A stretch of 54,616 nt of DNA from Lentisphaeraceae bacterium (lineage in GTDB: Bacteria > Verrucomicrobiota > Lentisphaeria > Lentisphaerales > Lentisphaeraceae), in the NCBI GenBank assembly GCA_021232515.1, contig JAJPOQ010000156.1:1-54616 (forward strand). The letters run 5' to 3'. Each line of letters begins with the position of its first letter. The first letter of the stretch is position 1. Shown in pieces: positions 1 to 6,736 of the stretch. The position numbers and the translations under genes are program-made. The notes beneath the pieces were generated by a model. That model was given only the letters and a program-made list of their open reading frames with translations, made no database searches and had not been told where the DNA came from.

Positions 1-1237
1 TCTCGATAGCATCCGGTTTTTGGACAATCTCATGTTTCATGTCGAGGTAGTCAAAGATGCGGTCTGCAGCAGCGAGAGACTTTTGAATCTTGGCATTTAG
101 CTTGGCGAGTTCTTTAAGGGGGCCATAGGCGAAGTTGGACGCAACACCGAGAATAAGGATGTCCTTGAAGTCGACTTTCCCGAAACTGTAGAGGATAAAT
201 GCACAGAGAGCAAGTATGGCTACAAACTCCATAAGAGGTGTGATGAGTAGTTCATACTTCATAGCTCTCATGGAGATCTTAAAATAGTTTTCACTGGTAT
301 CTGCAAACTTTTTACTTTCAGAGTCTTCTTTATTGTAGGCTTTTACAACTCTGATACAGCTGAGAGACTCTTGGAGGCGATCAGTGACGATTGAGATCTT
401 TTGTAGAGTACGGCCGGCGTATTTTTTTACTTTTTTGCCTAGGAAAATAACAGGGAGTATGGATAGGGGCATACCGATAAGCATGACTGCTAAGAAAGAG
501 TAGAGGTTGTTTTGAATGGCAAAGTAACAGACGTATGAAACGACGGCTATGACTTCTATAGGTGCGCGAGTCAAACTTGAGACGTTATTTGAGACTGCAG
601 CTTGGACGCTGTTGACGTCATTTGAGCAGCGACTCATCATGTCACCGATACTTTCACGGCCATGAAACTCCATGGATTGATCAACAAGTTTGGAGTAGAG
701 CTGATTTCGCATGTCGGTGACAACTCTCATACCAATCCACCTCATATAAAAGCGGTTGAGGTAAGTGAGGACAGCTTTGAGGAGCATGATAAAAACTAAG
801 CCGAGTATGGCTAGGACGACGATGATTCCTGTTGGTTGACCATTGGCGTCGTAGAGTTCAAACTTTAGTTTATTTTCGAGGAAGTCTCGAAGCCACTCTG
901 GAAACTTGTCTGAACCTAGTGGGATGACAACTGGCGTAACTTTGGTTAATTTGTCGCCATCTTTAAGCGCTGCTGGTACGTCTTCTTCACCTTCCTGTCG
1001 AGTTATGTGGTCGACTTTAAGTATTTCGGTTTTACCTTCGCGTTCGACTTCTAAGATAACCTCTTTCGGTGGTTTGTTTTCACCAAAAGAACCGAGTACT
1101 TTATTGGCTTGAGCAAGAACGCCAAAAACTGAACCACCAGCAAGGACACCACAAGCAATACCCAAAAATAAGGTGAGCTTGTAGCGCATAGCATACGACA
1201 ATAAGCGTTTATAGGTTTTGCAATTTGTCGGCGTCAC
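1..1237 (-). CDS. ABC exporter, MsbA-like, N-terminal transmembrane part (cut by window edge)
   Basis: The reading frame stays open from about 1237 down to base 1 and encodes an ABC type-1 exporter transmembrane domain: a basic YKRLLSY start, TM1 at about residues 20-40, a second helix at about 137-155 followed by RWIGMRVVTDMRNQL, the MMSRCSNDV segment, and the long cytoplasmic helix with RLQESLSCIRVVKAYNKE. The window ends at AAADRIFDYLD, just before the nucleotide-binding domain, so no Walker motifs can be seen. I chose GTG 1237 because the preserved cytoplasmic lead-in to TM1 lies upstream of ATG 1189, which remains an alternative. The loop between TM1 and TM2 is about 95 residues and highly charged, longer than usual for MsbA-type exporters. 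It starts 4 bases after the aminotransferase gene, so the two are likely cotranscribed. Substrate (lipid A core, glycolipid or polysaccharide precursor) is inferred. Confidence 0.85.
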   Translation of the reverse strand, partial: MTPTNCKTYKRLLSYAMRYKLTLFLGIACGVLAGGSVFGVLAQANKVLGSFGENKPPKEVILEVEREGKTEILKVDHITRQEGEEDVPAALKDGDKLTKVTPVVIPLGSDKFPEWLRDFLENKLKFELYDANGQPTGIIVVLAILGLVFIMLLKAVLTYLNRFYMRWIGMRVVTDMRNQLYSKLVDQSMEFHGRESIGDMMSRCSNDVNSVQAAVSNNVSSLTRAPIEVIAVVSYVCYFAIQNNLYSFLAVMLIGMPLSILPVIFLGKKVKKYAGRTLQKISIVTDRLQESLSCIRVVKAYNKEDSESKKFADTSENYFKISMRAMKYELLITPLMEFVAILALCAFILYSFGKVDFKDILILGVASNFAYGPLKELAKLNAKIQKSLAAADRIFDYLDMKHEIVQKPDAIE

Positions 1238-1241
1238 TAAA

Positions 1242-2360
1242 TTAACCTAGTATTTCCTTAATCTTCGCAACAACGACGTCTTGTTGTTCAGTAGTCAATT
1301 CAGGGAAAATCGGAATAGCAACGACAGAGCTACAAAGCTTATCAGTTACAGGGAAGTCACCATCTTTATGACCAAGGTAAGAAAAGCAGTCTTGGACAGA
1401 CAGGGACTTCGGATAGTAAATGTCACAGCCTATGCCAGCGTCTCTTAGACCTTGAACGAGTTTATCGCGGTCATTTTCAACAACTAGAGTAAATTGGTTG
1501 TAGATGTGCTTGGTCGTACCTTCAACAACTGTTGGAAGTTTGACTTTGTCACCTAAACCAGCTTCAGCAAACTTTTCGCGGTAGTAAGCAGCATTCTTAG
1601 CTCTGGCTTCATGCCATGAATCGAGGAAAGGCAGTTTACATGAAACGACAGCCGCTTGTATGGCATCTAGTCTAAAGTTACCACCGACATAGTCATGGAA
1701 GTACTTAACTTCACTGCCGTGGTTTCTGAGAGACTTAAGCTTTTTATATTTCTTTTCGCAGTTGGTTGTGACTAAGCCGCCATCACCAAAAGCACCAAGG
1801 TTTTTACTTGGGAAAAATGAAAAACAACCGTAGTCACCGATAGTACCAGCTTTCTTGCCTTTATACTCCGAACCGATTGCTTGCGCGCCATCTTCGATAA
1901 CGATAAGGTTATATTCTTTAGCGATGTCCATGATTGGGTCCATGTCGGCCATCTGACCAAATAGGTGAACTGGGATGATCGCCTTCGTGTTTGGCGTTAT
2001 CGCCGCACGAATTTTTTCAGGATCGATATTGAAAGAAGTTTCGTCAACATCGCAGAAAACAGGTTTAGCGCCAACGCGGTGAATAGCGCCTGCAGTCGCA
2101 AAAAATGTAAATGGAGGACAGATAACTTCGTCGCCATGGCCGATATCTTCAGCCATAAGAGAGATGATCAATGCATCTGAACCAGATGAAACACCGACGG
2201 CAAATTCAGATTGACAGTAGTCGTTTAGCTCTTTTTCAGCTTTCTCAACTTTGGGCCCATTAATAAAATACTGAGCTTCGGCTATTTCCTGAATTTCTTT
2301 AAGAGCAGCATCTTTGTAGCAAGAAAATTGAGCTTTCAGATCTAGGAGAGGAACCTGCAT
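1242..2360 (-). CDS. DegT/DnrJ/EryC1/StrS family sugar aminotransferase
   Basis: A 372-residue PLP-dependent aminotransferase that converts a nucleotide-linked keto-sugar to an amino sugar for surface polysaccharide synthesis. The family start VPLLDLKAQF, the SSGSDAL phosphate-binding region near residue 60, EDGAQ with the PLP-contacting Asp157, and FSFFPSKNLGAFGDGG with the Schiff-base Lys186 are all present, and the length is normal. It resembles the WbpE/WlbC branch that acts on UDP-3-keto-sugars, but the substrate cannot be read from sequence. The start ATG at 2360 lies 114 bases from divergent gshB. The downstream ABC exporter begins 4 bases after the stop, so a surface-glycan or lipid export unit is plausible. 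Confidence 0.93.
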   Translation of the reverse strand: MQVPLLDLKAQFSCYKDAALKEIQEIAEAQYFINGPKVEKAEKELNDYCQSEFAVGVSSGSDALIISLMAEDIGHGDEVICPPFTFFATAGAIHRVGAKPVFCDVDETSFNIDPEKIRAAITPNTKAIIPVHLFGQMADMDPIMDIAKEYNLIVIEDGAQAIGSEYKGKKAGTIGDYGCFSFFPSKNLGAFGDGGLVTTNCEKKYKKLKSLRNHGSEVKYFHDYVGGNFRLDAIQAAVVSCKLPFLDSWHEARAKNAAYYREKFAEAGLGDKVKLPTVVEGTTKHIYNQFTLVVENDRDKLVQGLRDAGIGCDIYYPKSLSVQDCFSYLGHKDGDFPVTDKLCSSVVAIPIFPELTTEQQDVVVAKIKEILG

Positions 2361-2474
2361 GAAATAAATCCTTTAAAAAATTAAATGACCAGCTATCGGC
2401 GAAAATCGTTGAAATATACCCCAAGCAAAACAAATGTATATAGCAAGTAAAAAAAGTCTTCAAATAAGGACACT

Positions 2475-3428
2475 ATGAACTTTTTATTTTTAATGGACCC
2501 GCTCGAAACGGTTAAGGTTCACTCCGATACAAGTTTTATTTTTATGCTCGGTGCACATGAGCGCGGACACAAGGTTTATTTTCTTCCTTCGGGAGGCATG
2601 ACTCTTAAAGAAGGTTTAGTTCATTTTAACGTTCAAGAAGTCGTACCGGTTGTTCGTGAAGAAGGCATGCCTTTTGATCTAGTCGCGTCGGTAGTTTTGA
2701 CAGAAGAGGAGGCGGACGCGGTATTTGTGAGAACGGACCCTCCGTTTGATTCTGAGTACCTGATGAATACCTGGCTTTTAGAAAGAGCAGAAAAGAACGT
2801 GGCTGTGATCAATAGCCCGAACGGTATACGCACGGTCAATGAAAAAATCTGGGCTACTCAATTTACAGATCTCATCCCGCGAACAGTTATCTCAAGGTAC
2901 TTGTCGGACTTCAAAGAGTTTTTAGCCAAAGAAAAGAACATCATCATCAAACCAACAGATGGTTTTGGTGGAGCGGGAGTTTTTAAGATCTCCGAAGACG
3001 CTCCTAATAAAAACGTGAGTTTTGAAATGTTAAGTGAGCGCGATAAGCAAGAAGTGATCATGCAGCAGTACATTCCTGAAGCTTCTTTAGGTGACAAACG
3101 CATTTTACTTTTGGGCGGAGAACCTCTCGGAGCTGTTTTACGAGTTCATGGAAGTGACGATCACCGAAACAACTTTTATGCTGGTGGAAAACCTGAAGCA
3201 GTTGAGATAACTGAACGTGATCTTGAGGTGATAGCGACCTTAAAACCGCATTTGCAGAAGCTTGGTTTACACTTTGTTGGGATCGATATGTTGGGCGACT
3301 ATTTGATAGAAGTAAATGTGACATCTCCCACTTGCCTGCAGGAAATGAACCGTTTATATGATTGTAAGCTTCAGAATAAGGTGATACAGTTCGCGGAAAA
3401 TTTAGTGAATTTTAAAAATAAGAAGTAA
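2475..3428 (+). CDS. gshB: Glutathione synthase
   Basis: A 317-residue ATP-grasp enzyme that joins gamma-glutamylcysteine and glycine to make glutathione in the cytoplasm. The N-terminal substrate domain has MDPLETVKVHSDTSF and the TDPPFD motif near residues 88-92. The ATP-grasp part has INSPNGIR (112-119), Lys159 before the glycine-rich TDGFGGAGV loop, and EVNVTSPT near the C-terminus; length and motif order match E. coli GshB. AAGGAC lies 7 bases before the ATG. It heads an eight-gene same-strand run: the glutaredoxin gene starts 2 bases after its stop, which links glutathione synthesis with its use. No gshA is in the window, so the source of gamma-glutamylcysteine is not visible. Confidence 0.96.
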   Translation: MNFLFLMDPLETVKVHSDTSFIFMLGAHERGHKVYFLPSGGMTLKEGLVHFNVQEVVPVVREEGMPFDLVASVVLTEEEADAVFVRTDPPFDSEYLMNTWLLERAEKNVAVINSPNGIRTVNEKIWATQFTDLIPRTVISRYLSDFKEFLAKEKNIIIKPTDGFGGAGVFKISEDAPNKNVSFEMLSERDKQEVIMQQYIPEASLGDKRILLLGGEPLGAVLRVHGSDDHRNNFYAGGKPEAVEITERDLEVIATLKPHLQKLGLHFVGIDMLGDYLIEVNVTSPTCLQEMNRLYDCKLQNKVIQFAENLVNFKNKK

Positions 3429-3430
3429 TT

Positions 3431-3667
3431 ATGCCTGAGTTAGTATTGTATCAATCTGATTGGTGCCCATTTTGTCGTAAAGTAACTAGTTACTTGAAGA
3501 GTAATGATATAGAAATTTCAATCGTGGATCCGTCTGAAGATCCTCAAGCAGCGAAAGAGTTGATGGATATGACAGGTCGCCGTCAAGTGCCTTGTCTATC
3601 TATCGATGGAACGCCGCTTTTAGAGTCAGACGACATCATTCAATGGTTTAAGGATAACTGGAAATGA
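3431..3667 (+). CDS. Dithiol glutaredoxin
   Basis: A 78-residue thioredoxin-fold protein with the dithiol active site CPFC (Cys12, Cys15) at the end of the first strand, a cis-Pro segment RQVPCL, and a C-terminal helix DIIQWFKDNW. These are the minimal features of a glutaredoxin that reduces disulfides or glutathionylated proteins with glutathione. The C-terminal part also resembles N-terminal GST domains, but there is no room for a GST helical domain. It sits 2 bases after gshB and its stop overlaps the bolA start by 4 bases (ATGA), so translation is probably coupled. Confidence 0.93.
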   Translation: MPELVLYQSDWCPFCRKVTSYLKSNDIEISIVDPSEDPQAAKELMDMTGRRQVPCLSIDGTPLLESDDIIQWFKDNWK

Positions 3668-3924
3668 CAGAGAAAGGCGCTTTTATCAAACGCACCATAG
3701 AAGAAGCTGTACCGAACGCTACGGTTCACATCTATGATCCAGACGGCGAGCACTTTCAAGCTTTTGTTATCAGCGAAGACTTCGTTGGTATACCAAAGCT
3801 TAAACAGCACCGTATGGTGATGAACACTTTAAAAGATCGTTTTGCAACAAATGAAGTTCACGCTCTTGGTCTAAAGACATTTACGCCAGAGAAGTGGGAA
3901 GTTGCTAAATCAAACTACATGTAA
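3664..3924 (+). CDS. bolA: BolA family protein
   Basis: An 86-residue BolA-like protein with a class II KH-like fold. The pattern HIYDPDGEHFQAFVISEDF followed by KLKQHRMVMNTL, with its invariant His, matches the family. BolA proteins bind [2Fe-2S] clusters together with monothiol CGFS glutaredoxins and act in Fe-S delivery or regulation, and such a glutaredoxin gene lies 18 bases downstream. The start overlaps the previous stop by 4 bases. It belongs to the short BolA/IbaG group; which subgroup cannot be settled from sequence alone. Confidence 0.92.
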   Translation: MTEKGAFIKRTIEEAVPNATVHIYDPDGEHFQAFVISEDFVGIPKLKQHRMVMNTLKDRFATNEVHALGLKTFTPEKWEVAKSNYM

Positions 3925-3942
3925 GATAGGAAGGTAAATATT

Positions 3943-4251
3943 ATGGATATCAAAGAAAAAATTAAAGCAGACTTAGACGCGAACCCAGTAAAACTTTACA
4001 TGAAAGGTTCTCCAAGTTTTCCACAGTGTGGTTTCAGTAAGCACGTTGTTGACATACTTGCTAACTACGACACAGAGTTTGGCTCATCTAACATCTTGGA
4101 AGATCCAGAAATTCGCCAAGGTCTTAAAGACTACTTCGATTGGCCAACTTTCCCAATGCTCGTTGTAAACGGTGAGCTTGTTGGTGGATGTGACATCATT
4201 TCTGAGTTACATGCTGACGGTGAACTTGCTGACGCGCTTAAAGGCGAATAA
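3943..4251 (+). CDS. grxD: Monothiol CGFS glutaredoxin (Grx4/GrxD type)
   Basis: A 102-residue monothiol glutaredoxin. The motif MKGSPSFPQCGFSK places the single active cysteine at residue 29, and the glutathione-binding WPTFPMLVVNGELVGGCD segment is complete. Members form glutathione-bridged [2Fe-2S] homodimers or BolA heterodimers and pass clusters to apoproteins. An AGGAAGGT ribosome site lies just before the ATG. Adjacency to bolA supports a working Grx-BolA pair. Nothing is truncated, and length equals the single-domain bacterial proteins. Confidence 0.95.
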   Translation: MDIKEKIKADLDANPVKLYMKGSPSFPQCGFSKHVVDILANYDTEFGSSNILEDPEIRQGLKDYFDWPTFPMLVVNGELVGGCDIISELHADGELADALKGE

Positions 4252-4259
4252 GTGACTTG

Positions 4260-4275
4260 GGCTGCTTCGGCAGCC
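4260..4275 (+). promoter_or_regulatory. Small UUCG-capped hairpin between grxD and hisI
   Basis: GGCTGC, TTCG, GCAGCC form a perfect 6-bp stem with the very stable UUCG tetraloop, followed only by TTATA. It lies 8 bases after the grxD stop and 10 bases before hisI. The T-run is too short for an efficient terminator, so it could be a weak attenuator, an mRNA 3' end protector or a processing site that separates the redox part of the operon from the rest. Confidence 0.5.
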
Positions 4276-4285
4276 TTATACTACT

Positions 4286-4675
4286 ATGAGTGAAATAATT
4301 AAACCCGATTTTTCAAAAGACCCGAATGGTCTTATCCCAGCGATAGCACAAGATGCAGAGTCTGGTGAAGTTCTTATGCTTGCTTATGTAAATGAAGAAG
4401 CATGGGAAGAAACCGTGAAGACTGGCCGTGGAGTTTATTGGTCGCGTTCTCGTCAACAGCTTTGGCGTAAAGGCGATACTTCAGGAAATGTTCAGTTGGT
4501 TAAAGAAGTGCTAATTGACTGTGACAGAGACACTGTCATCTTCAAAGTTGAGCAAATAGGCGGCGCTGCTTGTCACGAAGGATATAGCTCCTGCTTTTTC
4601 AGAAAAGTTAATAAAGATTCGACAGAAATAGTCTCAGAGCGAGTTTTTGATCCCAAAAAAGTATACAATAAGTAA
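4286..4675 (+). CDS. hisI: Phosphoribosyl-AMP cyclohydrolase
   Basis: A 129-residue stand-alone HisI that opens the adenine ring of phosphoribosyl-AMP in the third step of histidine synthesis. Visible are [30 protein letters not shown], the metal site DCDRD (Asp78, Asp80, Asp82 and Cys79) and two more zinc-ligand cysteines, Cys96 in AACHEG and Cys103. There is no HisE pyrophosphohydrolase extension, so this is the monofunctional form. It is isolated from other his genes and sits inside the redox/isoprenoid operon, 34 bases after grxD. Confidence 0.95.
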   Translation: MSEIIKPDFSKDPNGLIPAIAQDAESGEVLMLAYVNEEAWEETVKTGRGVYWSRSRQQLWRKGDTSGNVQLVKEVLIDCDRDTVIFKVEQIGGAACHEGYSSCFFRKVNKDSTEIVSERVFDPKKVYNK

Positions 4676-4708
4676 ATTTTTGGTCAAAAATAACTAGCAG
4701 GAGGGTGT

Positions 4709-5086
4709 ATGTCACTGCTAACGTCTCTTAGAGTTCTGGATCATCCAGTGTCTGAGTTTAAGATTGGCGACATGATTACCGAAGAAGGTCGCCAAGGTGG
4801 GAAAGTTTTTATTCTCATCAAAGGAATTGTTGAAGTTAGTATCAATCGCAAGACTATTGCAACAGTTCTTGAGCCTGGTGCTATTTTTGGTGAGATAGCG
4901 ACTGTTTGTGGCTGTAACCATAGTGCAACGGTGACGGTTGTTGAAAACAGTGAATTTTATATCATCGACAACTTCATTTCTCATCTTAAAAAATACCCGG
5001 ATGATTCTATGACGGTGATTCGTTCCTTGTGTGAACGAATTGTTATGTTAAATGATAACGAAGTTGCCAGAAACTTAACGTACTAA
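4709..5086 (+). CDS. Cyclic nucleotide-binding domain protein, single domain
   Basis: A 125-residue protein that is essentially one cNMP-binding beta-roll: IGDMITEEG, FILIKGIVEV and the phosphate-cassette-like FGEIATVCGCNHSATVTV. In nucleotide-binding members this cassette ends in PR(S/T)AT, whose Arg holds the cyclic phosphate; here the pair is Asn-His, so binding of cAMP or cGMP is doubtful. No DNA-binding or kinase domain is attached. A strong AGGAGG lies 8 bases before the ATG. It sits between hisI and the phosphoesterase in the operon. It may be a regulatory or structural adaptor; the function is unknown. Confidence 0.8.
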   Translation: MSLLTSLRVLDHPVSEFKIGDMITEEGRQGGKVFILIKGIVEVSINRKTIATVLEPGAIFGEIATVCGCNHSATVTVVENSEFYIIDNFISHLKKYPDDSMTVIRSLCERIVMLNDNEVARNLTY

Positions 5087-5140
5087 ATTGTATTCAGTAC
5101 TTGGTTGGATTAGCCTTATTTTAAGGTAAAAAGGAACGGA

Positions 5141-5869
5141 ATGAAGGTTGGCCTCTTAGGGGACATACACGCAAACCTTGTAGCGTTAGATGTCTGTCTA
5201 CAAAAACTTGTTGATGAAGGCTGTGACTATGTCATGGCTACTGGCGATATAGTCGGATACGGGCCACAACCTCGTGAGTGTATTGAACGCCTTATGGATC
5301 TAGAGATAAATAGCGTTCGAGGCAATCACGATGAGTACGTTCTCCAAAAAACCCCTTTGCTCGCAATAAATCCTCATGCTCGTTACGTCATAGAATGGAC
5401 GAGAAGTCAATTAGACGAAAAGCACCTCGAGTACCTCAGGCAACTCCCTGATTGTATAGACGCAAAAGACTTTCTCATAACTCACGCGTCTAACTGTCGA
5501 GCACCAAGATGGGGTTATGTTCTCAATGAGAGCTCAGCGAAGTCTAACTTTGCACAGCAAAATAGAAAAGTTTGTTTCAATGGGCATACCCACATGCCAA
5601 TGATTTTTTCCGAAGATCCAAATGGTCAGATAAACATAACTGATTTCCAAGACATAACTTTGGATAAAGAACTCCGTTATTTGATAAATGTCGGTTCAGT
5701 CGGTCAGCCTCGCGATAAAGAGCCTAAGACTGCGACTGTGACTTTTGATACAGAGTCGTTAGAGCTGAAAATGTTTAGACTTGATTACGATATATCTGAA
5801 GTTCAAAAACAGATGTTTAATAGTAAATTTCCCGCACGTTTAATCGCTCGATTGGAAGAGGGGCGATGA
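5141..5869 (+). CDS. Metallophosphoesterase, YfcE/diadenosine-tetraphosphatase-like
   Basis: A 242-residue calcineurin-like phosphoesterase with all five metal motifs in order: GDIHAN (Asp8, His10), GDIVGYGP, GNHDE, THASN and GHTHMP. The INVGSVGQPRD segment is typical of the small prokaryotic phosphodiesterases related to MJ0936 and YfcE. It is cytoplasmic with no signal peptide. Such enzymes hydrolyse phosphodiesters or dinucleoside polyphosphates; the physiological substrate cannot be told. The stop overlaps the ispE start by 4 bases (ATGA). Confidence 0.9.
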   Translation: MKVGLLGDIHANLVALDVCLQKLVDEGCDYVMATGDIVGYGPQPRECIERLMDLEINSVRGNHDEYVLQKTPLLAINPHARYVIEWTRSQLDEKHLEYLRQLPDCIDAKDFLITHASNCRAPRWGYVLNESSAKSNFAQQNRKVCFNGHTHMPMIFSEDPNGQINITDFQDITLDKELRYLINVGSVGQPRDKEPKTATVTFDTESLELKMFRLDYDISEVQKQMFNSKFPARLIARLEEGR

Positions 5870-6720
5870 CAGACGTGCAGTCCTCTTCACCGGGCAAGAT
5901 TAATCTTTTTCTCGATGTAACGAATAAGTTGAAAAATGGTTATCACGAGATACTAACTCTCTTTCTTCCCATCCATGATCTTGCCGATGATATATCTATC
6001 GAAAAAAGTGATTCCTTAAAAATTGTTTGTGAACATCCAGGTGTTCCTTGTGACGAAAAAAATCTTTGTTGGATAGCTGCTGAGAAGTTTGCAAAAGCTT
6101 CTGGACTGTCTTCAAATTGGCAAATAACGATTGTTAAAAAGTTGCCTGTTGCTGGAGGTATGGGTGGTGGTAGCTCAAATGCAGCGACTGTTTTGCGCTT
6201 ACTTAATTCGCAGAGCGAAAACCCATTGAGTTCTAAAGAACTAAGCGAGATAGCATTGTCTATCGGTGCAGATGTTCCTTATTTTCTGAATCCTGTCCCT
6301 TCTTTAGCGGAAGGTGTTGGCGAGAAACTTATAGAGTTGAAGCCTAATCATAAAATACCTTTACTTCTTGTTGGTTTTGATTTTCCAATTCCAGCAGTTT
6401 GGGCTTATAAGAATAGGCTACTACCATTTCATCAAAGTAATAAAAGCTTTGATGAGCTAATGAACCTGTGGAATGATAAAAAGCTAAATTTAGAAACCAG
6501 TGTTTATAATGATTTGGCTTTTGCAGCTCGAAAGAAATTTCCAATTTTGCAGTTGGCGTGTGACGACTTAAGTGAACTAGGAGGTCATGCTGAAGTTTCT
6601 GGAAGTGGTCCGACGGTATTTGCAACCTTTGACTCTGAAAGTGCTCGAGATAAGGCTTATGAAGGGTTGATTGCCAAGAGTTACCCTGCTGTGAATATTT
6701 TTAAAGCGACAGCTGGTTAA
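5866..6720 (+). CDS. ispE: 4-diphosphocytidyl-2-C-methyl-D-erythritol kinase
   Basis: A 284-residue GHMP kinase of the MEP isoprenoid pathway that phosphorylates CDP-methylerythritol. The N-terminal SSPGKINLFLDV (catalytic-region Lys11), the ATP loop PVAGGMGGGSSNAA, the GADVPYFL segment and the C-terminal SGSGPTVFA motif are all present. It is the last gene of the operon, with 16 bases to the convergent DUF1592 gene. ispH of the same pathway lies at 9081-10001 on the other strand. Confidence 0.95.
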   Translation: MTDVQSSSPGKINLFLDVTNKLKNGYHEILTLFLPIHDLADDISIEKSDSLKIVCEHPGVPCDEKNLCWIAAEKFAKASGLSSNWQITIVKKLPVAGGMGGGSSNAATVLRLLNSQSENPLSSKELSEIALSIGADVPYFLNPVPSLAEGVGEKLIELKPNHKIPLLLVGFDFPIPAVWAYKNRLLPFHQSNKSFDELMNLWNDKKLNLETSVYNDLAFAARKKFPILQLACDDLSELGGHAEVSGSGPTVFATFDSESARDKAYEGLIAKSYPAVNIFKATAG

Positions 6721-6736
6721 GCTGCCGCAAAACTGG

